Origin: Sphingobium bisphenolivorans
Lineage (GTDB): Bacteria > Pseudomonadota > Alphaproteobacteria > Sphingomonadales > Sphingomonadaceae
Direction: 5' to 3'
DNA length: 39,373 nucleotides
Assembly (NCBI RefSeq): GCF_000412635.1
Contig: NZ_ASTG01000014.1
Coordinates: forward strand, 1 to 39,373
Both the position numbers and the translations under genes were made by a program. Positions 25,001 to 32,972 of this stretch are shown piece by piece. The notes under the pieces are model-generated. The model was not told the DNA's origin, made no database searches, and was given only the letters and a program-made list of their open reading frames with translations. Position 1 is the stretch's first letter, and every line of letters starts with the position of its first letter.

Positions 25001-26546
25001 GCCGCCGCACCATGACATCTATTCGATCGAGGATCTGGCGCAGCTCATCTACGACCTCAAGCAGATCAATCCTCGCGCACGGGTTTGCGTCAAGCTGGTG
25101 AGCCAGGCGGGCATCGGCACCGTGGCGGCGGGCGTGGCGAAGGCGCATGCCGACGTCATCCTGGTCGCGGGCCATGTCGGCGGTACCGGCGCTTCGCCGC
25201 AGACATCGGTGAAATATGCCGGCACGCCCTGGGAAATGGGGCTTTCGGAAGCCAATCAGGTGCTGACGCTCAATGGCCTGCGTCATCGGGTCAAGCTGCG
25301 CACCGATGGCGGGCTCAAGACCGGCCGCGACATCGTGATCGCGGCGATCCTGGGCGCGGAAGAGTTCGGCATCGGTACGCTCAGCCTGGTCGCCATGGGC
25401 TGCATCATGGTGCGCCAGTGCCACAGCAACACCTGCCCCGTGGGCGTGTGCGTGCAGGATGAGCGGCTGCGCGAGAAGTTCACCGGCACGCCGGAAAAGG
25501 TCATCAACCTCATGACCTTCATCGCGGAGGAGGTGCGCGAGATCCTGGCGCGTCTGGGCTATCGCAGCCTGGACGAGGTGATCGGGCGGACCGAACTGCT
25601 GAAGCAGGTCAATCGCGGCGCCGAGCATCTGGACGATCTGGACCTCAACCCGATCCTCGCCAAGGTGGACGCGCCGGACGATCAGCGCCGTTACTCACTG
25701 ACGGAATGGCGCAACCCCGTGCCCGACAGCCTCGACGCGCAAATGATGAAGGACGCGCGCGCGGTGTTCGAGCGGGGCGAGAAGATGCAGCTCACCTATA
25801 CGGTGCGCAACACGCATCGCGCCGTGGGCACCCGCCTGTCGGCGGCCGTGACCGAGAAGTTCGGCATGTCGGCGCTGGCGGACGGCCATCTGACGGTGCG
25901 GCTGCGCGGGTCGGCGGGACAGTCGCTGGGCGCCTTCTTGTGCAAGGGCATCAAGCTGGAAGTGTTCGGCGACGCGAACGACTATGTCGGCAAGGGCTTG
26001 TCGGGCGGCATCATCACGGTGCGCACGACCGTTTCCTCGCCGCTGTCGAGCAAGGACAACACCATCATCGGCAACACCGTGCTCTACGGCGCGACCAGCG
26101 GCAAGCTGTTCGCGGCGGGCCAGGCGGGCGAGCGCTTCGCCGTCCGCAATTCGGGCGCGCAGGTGGTGGTCGAGGGCTGCGGCGCCAATGGCTGCGAATA
26201 TATGACCGGCGGCACGGCGGTCATTCTCGGGCGTACCGGCGCGAATTTCGGCGCGGGCATGACCGGCGGCATGGCCTTCATCCTGGACGAGGATGGCAGC
26301 TTCCCGACCCGCGCCAATCCGGAAAGCATCCTCTGGCAACGGCTGGAAAGCGCCCATTGGGAAGCGGAGCTCAAAGCGCTGATCGCCCAGCATGCGGTAT
26401 CGACCGACAGCAAATGGTCGAACACCATCCTGGACGATTGGGACCGCTGGCGGGGTTATTTCTGGCAGGTCGTACCCAAGGAGATGGTGAGCCGCCTCGC
26501 CTATTCGCTGAACGACAATGGGGCTGAGGTCGTCGCCGCCGAATAA
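22008..26546 (+). CDS. gltB: Glutamate synthase large (alpha) subunit
   Basis: GltB hydrolyses glutamine, channels the ammonia to 2-oxoglutarate and reduces the product to glutamate. The 1512-residue product has a 30-residue propeptide that ends at GDA, exposing the nucleophile Cys31 (CGVGLV) of the class II glutaminase domain (about 31-430). A central domain follows, then the FMN-binding synthase domain (about 860-1250) with GEGGEDANRFKPY, the FMN/2-oxoglutarate site and the 3Fe-4S cysteines CIMVRQCHSNTC (spacing five then four). The C-terminal GXGXG beta-helix domain starts near 1260. GAGGAG lies a few bases before the ATG at 22008. Length and motifs are normal, so the enzyme looks intact. 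Confidence 0.97.
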   Translation: MASTPYMASPEERARLAAEGMYHPEMEGDACGVGLVAATDGRPSRRVVASAIDALKAVWHRGAVDADGKTGDGAGIHVDLPVRFFDDAIADSGHKPLPNRLAVGMIFLPRTDLSAQETCRTIVESEIIDAGYTIYGWRQVPVDVSVIGEKAQRTRPEIEQIMIAGPMPEERDQAEFEKDLYLIRRRIEKKVIAAQIQDFYICSLSCRSIIYKGLFLAESLSVFYPDLRDERFESRVAIFHQRYSTNTFPQWWLAQPFRTLAHNGEINTIRGNKNWMKSHEIKMASLAFGDHSEDIKPVIPAGASDTAALDAVFEAICRSGRDAPTAKLMLVPEAYQSASAELPQAHADMYEYLASVMEPWDGPAALAMTDGRWVVAGVDRNALRPLRYTLTGDNLLIVGSETGMVVVPETTIVRKGRMGPGQMIAVDLAEGVVYDDREIKDQIAGERPYSELIKDFMTVNDLADAPSALPAWDKAELTRRQVAANMTLEDMELILAPMVEDAKEAVGSMGDDTPLAVISDKPRTVSHFFRQNFSQVTNPPIDPLRERYVMSLKTRFSNLHNILEQDAQNSHVLVLDSPVLTSAEWAKLKGHFGPAVAEIDCTFPAEGGQEQLRAAISRIREEAEQAVREGRTEIFLTDEHVSAERVAIAGVLAAAAVHTHLVRKGLRSYASINVRCAEALDTHYFAVLIGVGATTVNAYLAEASIADRHARGLFGDLSLEACFERYRVAINEGLLKIMSKMGIAVISSYRGGYNFEAVGLSRALVNDLFPGMPAKISGEGYQSLHYSAKLRHDLAYDSAAVRLPVGGFYRQRNGGETHAFSAQLMHLLQTSVATDSYSTYLQFSRGVRDLPPVYLRDLLEFNFAREAVPIDEVEATTEIRKRFVTPGMSLGALSPEAHETLAIAMNRIGAKAVSGEGGEDANRFKPYENGDNANSVIKQIASGRFGVHAEYLGSAEEIEIKVAQGAKPGEGGQLPGFKVTEFIAKLRHATPGVTLISPPPHHDIYSIEDLAQLIYDLKQINPRARVCVKLVSQAGIGTVAAGVAKAHADVILVAGHVGGTGASPQTSVKYAGTPWEMGLSEANQVLTLNGLRHRVKLRTDGGLKTGRDIVIAAILGAEEFGIGTLSLVAMGCIMVRQCHSNTCPVGVCVQDERLREKFTGTPEKVINLMTFIAEEVREILARLGYRSLDEVIGRTELLKQVNRGAEHLDDLDLNPILAKVDAPDDQRRYSLTEWRNPVPDSLDAQMMKDARAVFERGEKMQLTYTVRNTHRAVGTRLSAAVTEKFGMSALADGHLTVRLRGSAGQSLGAFLCKGIKLEVFGDANDYVGKGLSGGIITVRTTVSSPLSSKDNTIIGNTVLYGATSGKLFAAGQAGERFAVRNSGAQVVVEGCGANGCEYMTGGTAVILGRTGANFGAGMTGGMAFILDEDGSFPTRANPESILWQRLESAHWEAELKALIAQHAVSTDSKWSNTILDDWDRWRGYFWQVVPKEMVSRLAYSLNDNGAEVVAAE

Positions 26547-26557
26547 GGCTGCGCCGA

Positions 26558-27043
26558 TTAGAAGGACAGAGCAGCGTCCGTCGGGGCCACCCCGGCGGGC
26601 GTTGTGCTTTGGTCGTCAGGAGCTGGCGCCTGTGCGACCTTTACCGGCCAGGGCTGGGTCGATCCTTCAGTAGCATAGCGCTCGACCGATACGGGCAGCG
26701 GCTGAGCAGCCGGCGCCTCCGGCTCGGCGTCATAATTAGCCTGCTCATAATTTGGCTGGGAATTATAATCATGCCACATCGGATCGTTGCTTGCGTCCCA
26801 GCCGGCCATGTCGGTGGCCATCTGCCGGTCCGCTAGGGTCGGCCCGCAGCCGGAACATTTGACGATGGCTGGCCCGGTCAGCTCTGCCGGGTCGTAGGCG
26901 TCCTGGTGGATTGTCGCTTCCGGCAGCACCGTCTCGGCCCAAGGCAGCTTCTGCGGCGTGGTGGCATAGACGCCCAGCCCGAGGCCGCCGGTCAGGGCCG
27001 CGCCGGAACAGGCGAGAGAGAATAACCAGAAACGCGCGGACAT
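26558..27043 (-). CDS. Exported or membrane-anchored CxxC protein of unknown function
   Basis: No named family recognised. The 161-residue product has an N-terminal hydrophobic segment (MSARFWLFSLACSGAALTG and on to GLGLGVYA) that is either an uncleaved anchor or a signal peptide. A CxxC pair follows in IVKCSGCGPTLADRQMA, then a Trp/Asp/Asn-rich stretch (GWDASNDPMWHDYNSQP) and a Pro/Ala-rich, probably unstructured tail. The CxxC could bind a metal or form a disulfide. The start at 27043 is chosen over one 27 codons upstream, because AAGGAAG lies before it and the hydrophobic segment begins there. It converges on gltB with only 11 bases between the stops. Confidence 0.65.
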   Translation of the reverse strand: MSARFWLFSLACSGAALTGGLGLGVYATTPQKLPWAETVLPEATIHQDAYDPAELTGPAIVKCSGCGPTLADRQMATDMAGWDASNDPMWHDYNSQPNYEQANYDAEPEAPAAQPLPVSVERYATEGSTQPWPVKVAQAPAPDDQSTTPAGVAPTDAALSF

Positions 27044-27111
27044 GCCTGTGTCTTCCTTCGTCCAGTGCTCCCCGACTTTCCGATCAAAACAACGCGCATG
27101 AAGATCGGTTG

Positions 27112-27140
27112 TTGCATCCCCCAAAAGCCTTTGCTAAGGG
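27112..27140 (+). promoter_or_regulatory. Possible promoter of tRNA-Leu
   Basis: TTGCAT (27112-27117), 17 bases, then TAAGGG (27135-27140), about 47 bases before the tRNA. The -10 box is the same weak TAAGGG as in the possible rpsM promoter. Confidence 0.4.
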
Positions 27141-27186
27141 CCGCCTCCTACCAAGGCACCGGCGCCGCCGGTTTCCCTTCAGATGT

Positions 27187-27273
27187 GCGGTCGTGGCGGA
27201 ATTGGTAGACGCGCAACGTTGAGGTCGTTGTGGCCGAAAGGCCGTGGAAGTTCGAGTCTTCTCGACCGCACCA
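27187..27273 (+). tRNA. tRNA-Leu (anticodon GAG)
   Basis: An 87-base class II tRNA with an encoded CCA end. The acceptor GCGGTCG (27187-27193) pairs with CGACCGC (27263-27269). The D arm contains GGAATTGGTAGACGC. The anticodon stem CAACG/CGTTG encloses the loop TTGAGGT, with GAG at 27221-27223. The long variable arm GGCCGAAAGGCC is typical of leucine, and the T arm has GTTCGAGTC. It decodes CUC and CUU. Confidence 0.97.
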
Positions 27274-27415
27274 TCACCCCTGACAATGCGAAAAGGATCG
27301 CCTTCGGGCGCTGCCTCACTCTGCGCGGAACGCCTGGGCTTGCCATGCGGATGGGCTTGGCTCATGGGACGGCGATGGGCCGATGGGCCGCCATGAATCG
27401 CTGTAAGGGCACAGG

Positions 27416-28498
27416 ATGAGTTTCAACAGCTTCGGCCGTGTTTTCCGTTTCTCCACCTGGGGCGAAAGCCACGGGCCCGCGATCGGCGCGGTGGTGGACG
27501 GCTGCCCGCCAGGGCTGGCGCTCAGTGAAGCGGACATCCAGCCCTTCCTCGACAAGCGCAAGCCGGGCACGTCCAAATTCACGACGCAGCGGCGCGAAGC
27601 GGATGAGGTGCGCATCCTGTCGGGCGTGTTCGAAGGGCGCACGACCGGTACGCCGATCAGCCTGATGATCGAGAATACCGACCAGCGTTCGAAGGATTAT
27701 TCGGAGGTCGCCAAGGCCTACCGGCCCGGCCATGCCGACTATGCCTATGACGCCAAATATGGCTTCCGCGATTATCGCGGCGGCGGACGGTCGAGCGCGC
27801 GCGAAACGGCTTCGCGGGTGGCGGCGGGGGCGGTCGCCCGGCTGGTCATTCCGGACGTCGATATCTTCGCCTATGTGAGCGAGATCGGCGGGGATGCCAT
27901 CGATCCGGCGCGGTTCGACGCGAGCGAGATCGACAATAACCCCTTTTTCTGCCCTGATCCCGAGGCTGCGAAACGCTGGGAGAAGCTGGTGGACGAGGCG
28001 CGGCTGGATGGCTCATCCCTCGGCGCGGTGGTGGAATGCGTCGCCAGCGGCGTGCCGGCCGGCTGGGGCGCGCCGCTCTATGCCAAGCTCGACAGCGAAT
28101 TGGCTGCGGCGATGATGAGCATCAATGCGGTGAAGGGCGTGGAGATCGGCGACGGCTTCGCTGCCGCGCGCCTGCGCGGGGAGCAGAATGCCGATCCAAT
28201 GCGGCCCGGTGACGACGGCGCGCCGGTCTTCCTCGCCAATCATGCGGGCGGCATCGCCGGGGGGATTTCGACGGGGCAGCCGGTCAAGGTGCGGATCGCC
28301 TTCAAGCCGACCAGTTCGATCCTGATCCCGGTCGAAACCGTGACCCGCGAGGGTAAAGCGTCCGACATCGTCACCAAGGGACGTCATGACCCTTGCGTCG
28401 GCATTCGCGGCGTTCCGGTGGTGGAAGCGATGATGGCGCTGGTGCTGGCGGACCAGAAGCTGCTGCACCGGGCGCAGTGCGGGGATGAGGCGTGTTAA
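27416..28498 (+). CDS. aroC: Chorismate synthase
   Basis: AroC makes chorismate from EPSP using reduced FMN, the last step of the shikimate pathway leading to aromatic amino acids and ubiquinone. The 360-residue product carries the signatures [19 protein letters not shown] near residues 16-34 and [18 protein letters not shown] at about 122-139, and ends with the [17 protein letters not shown] segment. All are typical of the bifunctional-length bacterial enzyme family. AAGGGCACAGG precedes the ATG. The gene stands alone, 142 bases after tRNA-Leu, and is followed by a 329-base region with a candidate small RNA. Confidence 0.97.
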   Translation: MSFNSFGRVFRFSTWGESHGPAIGAVVDGCPPGLALSEADIQPFLDKRKPGTSKFTTQRREADEVRILSGVFEGRTTGTPISLMIENTDQRSKDYSEVAKAYRPGHADYAYDAKYGFRDYRGGGRSSARETASRVAAGAVARLVIPDVDIFAYVSEIGGDAIDPARFDASEIDNNPFFCPDPEAAKRWEKLVDEARLDGSSLGAVVECVASGVPAGWGAPLYAKLDSELAAAMMSINAVKGVEIGDGFAAARLRGEQNADPMRPGDDGAPVFLANHAGGIAGGISTGQPVKVRIAFKPTSSILIPVETVTREGKASDIVTKGRHDPCVGIRGVPVVEAMMALVLADQKLLHRAQCGDEAC

Positions 28499-28539
28499 AA
28501 GGCTGAACCGAGCCATTCCCCCGATGGGGAGCCGATTTG

Positions 28540-28729
28540 CGCAAGACGACTCGGCAAACTTAGGTTAAGATGGATGCCAGAGATCGCCCGCGGGAGGGCG
28601 AGCGGCAGAGCGTAAGCCTGGGGTGCGTCATTCCTCCGGTCCACTGGACCAAACAGGAACCATGACGGTCAAAATGTCCCCTTAAGCCGCGAACACGGGC
28701 CAGCCATGTAACCCATGGCTGGCCCATTT
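28540..28729 (+). ncRNA. Candidate structured small RNA between aroC and phzF
   Basis: This stretch has no supported protein. It can fold into a long hairpin: GGGG (28620-28623)/CCCC (28678-28681), CGTCAT (28626-28631)/ATGACG (28662-28667), TCCT/AGGA (28632-28635/28655-28658) and an apical GGTCC/GGACC (28638-28642/28646-28650). It ends in the terminator at 28697-28729. The 5' end is a guess. I could not match it to tRNA, SRP RNA, tmRNA, RNase P or a riboswitch that I recall. It may instead be the aroC 3' untranslated region or the phzF leader. Confidence 0.35.
28697..28729 (+). terminator. Strong Rho-independent terminator
   Basis: GGGCCAGCCATG (28697-28708) pairs perfectly over 12 bases with CATGGCTGGCCC (28714-28725) around a five-base loop, followed by ATTT. 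It ends either aroC or the candidate small RNA, about 100 bases before the phzF-like start. Confidence 0.85.
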
Positions 28730-28827
28730 CATGGAGCGGCGGTCGATCAGGGACCAGTCGTGCAGGACCGGCCCTGTCGCAGATGGCCTATCTTCGGCAA
28801 AAGCATGGCACTTCAGGAGGATCACCG

Positions 28828-29616
28828 ATGACCAGCCTGCCGTTCACTCAGGTGGATGCTTTTGCCGACGCGCCCTTCACCGGCAACCCGGCGGCCGTGA
28901 TGCCGCTCGGCCAATGGCTCGACGATGCGATGCTGCAGGCGATCGCTGCGGAAAATAACCTGTCGGAAACCGCCTTCACCGTGCCGACGCCCGACGATCC
29001 GGAGGCGGACTATGCATTGCGCTGGTTCACGCCCACGGTGGAGGTGAAGCTGTGCGGCCATGCCACGCTGGCGAGCGGGCATGTGCTGATGGGCGGGCGG
29101 ACGGCGGTACATTTCCGCACGCGCCATGCAGGGGTGCTGACGGTCGCGCGGGAGCGGGACAGCTATGCGCTGTCGCTCCCTGCCTGGGATATGCAGGCGC
29201 AGCCGCTTCCTGCGCTGGCGGAGGGACTGGGTGGCGATCCCGTCGAATCGCATTGGCGCGAGGGCGGATACAGCCTCTTCCTCTTTCCCGACGCTGCTGC
29301 GGTCCGGGCGTTGCGGCCGGACTTTGCAGCGCTACGGGCGCTGGGCGACGTGATGCTGATCGCCACCGCGCCGGGCGAGGATAGCGATATCGTCAGCCGC
29401 GTGTTCGTGCCCGGCGGCGGGGTGGATGAGGACCCGGTCACCGGATCGGCGCACTGCCTGCTGACGCCCTTTTGGGCGCGGCGGCTGGGCAAGACGAAGC
29501 TCAGTGCCTTCCAGGCGTCCGCGCGCGGCGGGCGGCTGGGGTGCCGGCTGGAAGGGGATCGGGTGATCCTGACCGGCGCCTGCCGGACGGTTGTCGAGGG
29601 GCAGTTTCTGCTGTGA
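28828..29616 (+). CDS. PhzF-family isomerase
   Basis: A 262-residue protein of the PhzF/diaminopimelate-epimerase fold, two similar halves with the active site between. The N-terminal half begins QVDAFADAPFTGNPAAV and has the catalytic glutamate (Glu47) in NNLSETAF, matching Glu45 of PhzF. The second half carries VPGGGVDEDPVTGSAHC, the family motif with the DPVTGSAH loop. No other phenazine genes are near, and most chromosomal members are of unknown substrate, so phenazine synthesis should not be inferred. A perfect AGGAGG at 28815-28820, seven bases from the ATG, fixes the start. It converges on the serine hydrolase gene with four bases between stops. Confidence 0.87.
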   Translation: MTSLPFTQVDAFADAPFTGNPAAVMPLGQWLDDAMLQAIAAENNLSETAFTVPTPDDPEADYALRWFTPTVEVKLCGHATLASGHVLMGGRTAVHFRTRHAGVLTVARERDSYALSLPAWDMQAQPLPALAEGLGGDPVESHWREGGYSLFLFPDAAAVRALRPDFAALRALGDVMLIATAPGEDSDIVSRVFVPGGGVDEDPVTGSAHCLLTPFWARRLGKTKLSAFQASARGGRLGCRLEGDRVILTGACRTVVEGQFLL

Positions 29617-29620
29617 GTCC

Positions 29621-30745
29621 CTAGCGCGGGTATAAGCCGATCAGCTTCGCCAGCCCGTCCTTCAGCGCCGCTCGCTCTTCCTTCGTCGCGGACTTGCCCA
29701 GCCGCACCACCGTCAACCGCTGCGCCGGGGAGACGAGGATATATTGGCCGCCATGGCCGACGCAGCCGAACAGGCTGGCGGGCGCGCGGCCGGGCATGAG
29801 CGCACTTTCCTCGCTGTCCTTGTTCAGCCAGAGATGCGCGCCATAAGCCGCGTTGCGCGAGGACGGCCGGCGCATATAGTCGATCCATTTCTCCGGCACG
29901 ATCTGGTGGCCGGCGATGCCCCTGCCCCGGTTGCGCAGCAGCTCGCCGAAGCGCGCATAGTCGCGGGCGGTCATGTGCAGGAAGCTGCCGCCGATCATCG
30001 TGCCGGCAGCATCATATTCGGGCGTCAGGCTGCTGAGCTGCGCCGGCACTTTCAACCGGCCATCGACGAACATCTGCATCGCGCGGCGACGCACTTGCGG
30101 GTCGCTGCTGTTGGTCAGCATCCGCGTCATCAGGTCCGACAGGATCAGCGTGCTGCCGGTCGAATAGGAAAATCGTGCGCCGGGCCGGGTGGCAAGCGGC
30201 TTCGCTTCGGCAAAGCGGCTCATATCCTGTGCACCGTCGGTGAAAAGCATGCGGATCGTGTCGGCGCGCGCGATCGGCTCGGCATCCTCGACATGATCGA
30301 GGCCGGAGGTCATGCTGAGCAGCTGGCGCAGCGTGATCTGGCCGCGCGGATCGCCGGGCTGGCTCCAGGCAGGCACGGGCACGGGCGAGTCGAGCGCCAG
30401 CCGCCCGTCCGCCACCATGAGGCCAACCAGCACGGCGGTCACGCTCTTGCCGATCGACCAGCTGAGCAGCTTCGTCTGCGGTCCGAAGCCGGGAGCATAG
30501 CGTTCCGCGACGATCTCGCCATCGTGCATGACGACGAGGGCGCGGGTTTCGCCCATGCTGTCATCCTCGAACAGCGGGTCGATCGCCGCGCGGAGCGAGG
30601 CGGCGTCCACGTCCGAATCGCCTGCGACTTCCATGAACGGCTCCGGGCCGGCGGCGTGGACCGACCACATGCCGGCGAGCGCCAGCGCGACCAACAGGCA
30701 GGCGATGACGCCAAGATGCTTTACGCTCAGCCGCTCGATCTTCAT
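29621..30745 (-). CDS. Beta-lactamase-fold serine hydrolase (class C / 6-aminohexanoate-dimer hydrolase type)
   Basis: A 374-residue protein of the class C beta-lactamase/esterase superfamily. An N-terminal hydrophobic segment (about residues 10-30, VIACLLVALALAGMWSVHA) acts as signal or anchor, placing the enzyme outside the cytoplasm. The active site is Ser97-I-G-Lys100 (SxxK), a Tyr in FSYSTGSTLI stands for the YxN-like motif, and GHGGQY near the C-terminus replaces KTG. This pattern fits esterases and amide hydrolases such as the nylon-dimer enzyme better than true beta-lactamases. The substrate is unknown and antibiotic resistance is not implied. It diverges from a small gene 44 bases away. 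Confidence 0.82.
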   Translation of the reverse strand: MKIERLSVKHLGVIACLLVALALAGMWSVHAAGPEPFMEVAGDSDVDAASLRAAIDPLFEDDSMGETRALVVMHDGEIVAERYAPGFGPQTKLLSWSIGKSVTAVLVGLMVADGRLALDSPVPVPAWSQPGDPRGQITLRQLLSMTSGLDHVEDAEPIARADTIRMLFTDGAQDMSRFAEAKPLATRPGARFSYSTGSTLILSDLMTRMLTNSSDPQVRRRAMQMFVDGRLKVPAQLSSLTPEYDAAGTMIGGSFLHMTARDYARFGELLRNRGRGIAGHQIVPEKWIDYMRRPSSRNAAYGAHLWLNKDSEESALMPGRAPASLFGCVGHGGQYILVSPAQRLTVVRLGKSATKEERAALKDGLAKLIGLYPR

Positions 30746-30789
30746 AAGCCGCGCCTTAGATCATGATGCCGGTCCGGGGGAAGGGGAGC

Positions 30790-31104
30790 ATGGCGGGTCG
30801 CCCGAAATGGATTTACGCCGTGGTGCTGGCCGCGATGCTTCTGATCGCGCTGCTGGGGTGGAACTGGGGCGCGATGCGCGCCCGGGCGGCAGTGGGCGCG
30901 GCCTATGGCGCGCGCATCACCTGTTCGTGCCGCTATGTCGAGGGCCGGTCGATGGACAGCTGCCGGGGCGACAAGGAACCGGGCATGTGGGCGGTGTCGA
31001 TCAAGGAACTGCCCGAATCGCGCTCCGTGAACGCGACGGTGCCGCTGCTGGCGTCGCGCACGGCGAAATATCGGCCGGGCTGGGGCTGCCTGCTGGGGCC
31101 ATGA
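30790..31104 (+). CDS. Small membrane-anchored CxC protein of unknown function
   Basis: A 104-residue protein with one N-terminal membrane segment (about residues 7-25, WIYAVVLAAMLLIALLGW), followed by a soluble part with cysteines in ITCSCRYVEGRSMDSC and GWGCLL. Most of it would face the periplasm, so two disulfides are possible. I cannot name a family, though the arrangement next to a divergent serine hydrolase gene may be a conserved pair. AAGGGGAG directly before the ATG at 30790 sets the start. An earlier ATG at 30763 would add nine residues. The stop is 43 bases before recQ. Confidence 0.7.
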   Translation: MAGRPKWIYAVVLAAMLLIALLGWNWGAMRARAAVGAAYGARITCSCRYVEGRSMDSCRGDKEPGMWAVSIKELPESRSVNATVPLLASRTAKYRPGWGCLLGP

Positions 31105-31147
31105 GAAAAGGTTGAGCAGTCCGCCTTCCACCGGCTAGAGCCGCTGC

Positions 31148-32917
31148 ATGCCCGCCGACATTCCCACGCTGCTTCACGACATTTTCGGCTTTTCCGGGTT
31201 TCGCGGGGTGCAGGGCCAGGTCGTCGGCCGGATCATGGCCGGGCAGCCGACGCTTGCCATCATGCCGACCGGCGCGGGCAAATCGCTCTGCTATCAACTG
31301 CCCGCCGTGGCGCTGGAGGGGTGCTGCATCGTCATCTCGCCGCTGATCGCGCTGATGCACGACCAGTTGCGCGCGGCGCAGGCGGTGGGCATCCGCGCCG
31401 CCAGCCTCACCAGCGTCGATGCGGACTGGCGCGAGACGCAGGACCGGCTGCGCGGCGGCGATCTCGACCTGCTCTACGTCGCGCCGGAGCGGGCGAGCGG
31501 CGAAGGCTTCCGCAACCTGCTGCGTTCGGCGAAGATCGCGCTGTTCGCCATCGATGAGGCGCATTGCGTATCCGAATGGGGGCATGATTTCCGCCCGGAT
31601 TATCGCCTGCTGCGCCCCTTGCTCGACGAATTTCCCGACGTTCCCCGGCTAGCGCTAACCGCGACGGCGGACGCGCATACGCGGGAGGATATCCTCGTCC
31701 AGCTCGGCATCCCGCATGAAGGGATGATCATCGCGGGCTTCGACAGGCCGAACATCCGCTATGCCGTGCACCCGCGCGACGGCCTGCCGCGCCAGCTGGC
31801 GGATTTGATCGCGCGGCAGAGCGGACCCGGCATCGTCTACGCGCCGACGCGCGCCGCGACCGAGAAGCTGGCGGAGAGCCTTGCCAAAACCGGCCGCCCG
31901 ACGCGCGCCTATCATGCCGGGCTCGATCCGCAGGTGCGCGCTGCCAACCAGACCGCCTTCATAGCCAGCGAGGATATGGTGATGGTAGCGACGATCGCCT
32001 TTGGCATGGGGATCGACAAGCCGGACGTGCGCTTCGTCGCCCATGCGGGGCTGCCCAAGTCGATCGAGGGCTATTATCAGGAATCGGGCCGAGCCGGGCG
32101 CGACGGCGAACCGGCCGAGGCGCATCTTTTCTGGGGCGCGGAGGATTTCGCCCGCGCGCGCATGCGGATCGCCGAGCTCGACCCGGCCCGGCAGCAGGGC
32201 GAGCGGACGCGGATCACGGCGCTGGGCGGGCTGGTCGAGACGGGCAGCTGCCGCCGCGCCATATTGCTGCGCCACTTTGGCGAGCATCCGGCGGCGACCT
32301 GCGGCAATTGCGACAATTGCTTGAGCCCGCCCGCCAGCATCGATGCGACGCAGACCGCGCGAAAATTCCTGTCGGCCGTCTACCGTACGGGGCAGAGTTT
32401 CGGCGTCGGCCATATCGAGCAGGTGCTGACCGGCGCCGTCACCGACAAGATTCGCGAGCGCGGGCATGACCGGATTTCGGTCTATGGCATTGTTGCAGGC
32501 GACGAGACGGCGCTGCTGAGGCCGGTGTCGCGGGCGCTGCTGGTCCGCGACGCGCTGCAGACGACAGAACATGGCGGGCTGGAGCTTGGCCCCAATGCCC
32601 GGCCGATCCTGCGCGGCGAGGAGGAAGTCAGCCTCGTGCTGCCAGCGCGACGGCAGAAGCGGCGTTCCGGGCGGAACGGCGCGGCCGAAAATCCGGTGGG
32701 CGATCCGCTGTTCGACGCGCTGCGCGCCTGCCGCCGGGAACTGGCGCAGGAAGCGGGCGTGCCGCCCTATGTCATCTTCCATGATTCGACGCTGCGCGAA
32801 ATGGCGGAGCAGCGGCCCTCAAGCTTGCGGGAACTGGGCCATGTCAGCGGCGTGGGCCAGCGCAAGCTCGACGCCTATGGCGATGCCTTCCTGGCGGCGA
32901 TCCGGCCCTATCTCTGA
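31148..32917 (+). CDS. recQ: ATP-dependent DNA helicase RecQ
   Basis: RecQ unwinds DNA 3' to 5' in recombination repair and stalled-fork processing. The 589-residue product has the Walker A motif PTGAGKSLCYQ (Lys45), the DEAHC box in FAIDEAHCVSEWGHDFRP, with the aromatic-rich loop just after, motif IV-VI segments (VYAPTRAATEKLA, ATIAFGMGIDKPDVRFVAH, YYQESGRAGRDGE), the zinc cysteines (CRRAILL ... CGNCDNC), a winged-helix domain and a C-terminal HRDC domain (about 525-585, FDALRACRRELAQEAGVPPY). All domains are present. No strong ribosome binding site is seen before the ATG at 31148. Two genes follow closely on the same strand. Confidence 0.96.
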   Translation: MPADIPTLLHDIFGFSGFRGVQGQVVGRIMAGQPTLAIMPTGAGKSLCYQLPAVALEGCCIVISPLIALMHDQLRAAQAVGIRAASLTSVDADWRETQDRLRGGDLDLLYVAPERASGEGFRNLLRSAKIALFAIDEAHCVSEWGHDFRPDYRLLRPLLDEFPDVPRLALTATADAHTREDILVQLGIPHEGMIIAGFDRPNIRYAVHPRDGLPRQLADLIARQSGPGIVYAPTRAATEKLAESLAKTGRPTRAYHAGLDPQVRAANQTAFIASEDMVMVATIAFGMGIDKPDVRFVAHAGLPKSIEGYYQESGRAGRDGEPAEAHLFWGAEDFARARMRIAELDPARQQGERTRITALGGLVETGSCRRAILLRHFGEHPAATCGNCDNCLSPPASIDATQTARKFLSAVYRTGQSFGVGHIEQVLTGAVTDKIRERGHDRISVYGIVAGDETALLRPVSRALLVRDALQTTEHGGLELGPNARPILRGEEEVSLVLPARRQKRRSGRNGAAENPVGDPLFDALRACRRELAQEAGVPPYVIFHDSTLREMAEQRPSSLRELGHVSGVGQRKLDAYGDAFLAAIRPYL

Positions 32918-32972
32918 CCTTGAATCCGCCGCGCAACAGGCGCATGGCTCGGCCAAGAAGGAGTTTCGCCCC

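Noticed and set aside
21651..25628. A 1325-codon open frame on the minus strand
   Set aside because: It lies wholly opposite gltD and gltB, whose motifs are complete. Its composition (Arg, His, Ala, Gln rich) is that of a GC-rich antisense frame.
28783..28827. Upstream start for the phzF-like gene
   Set aside because: A perfect AGGAGG seven bases before 28828 and the family N-terminus favour the later ATG.
29621..30745. AmpC beta-lactamase
   Set aside because: SxxK is present, but the KTG motif is replaced by HGG and the YxN motif is changed, which fits esterase/amidase relatives better.
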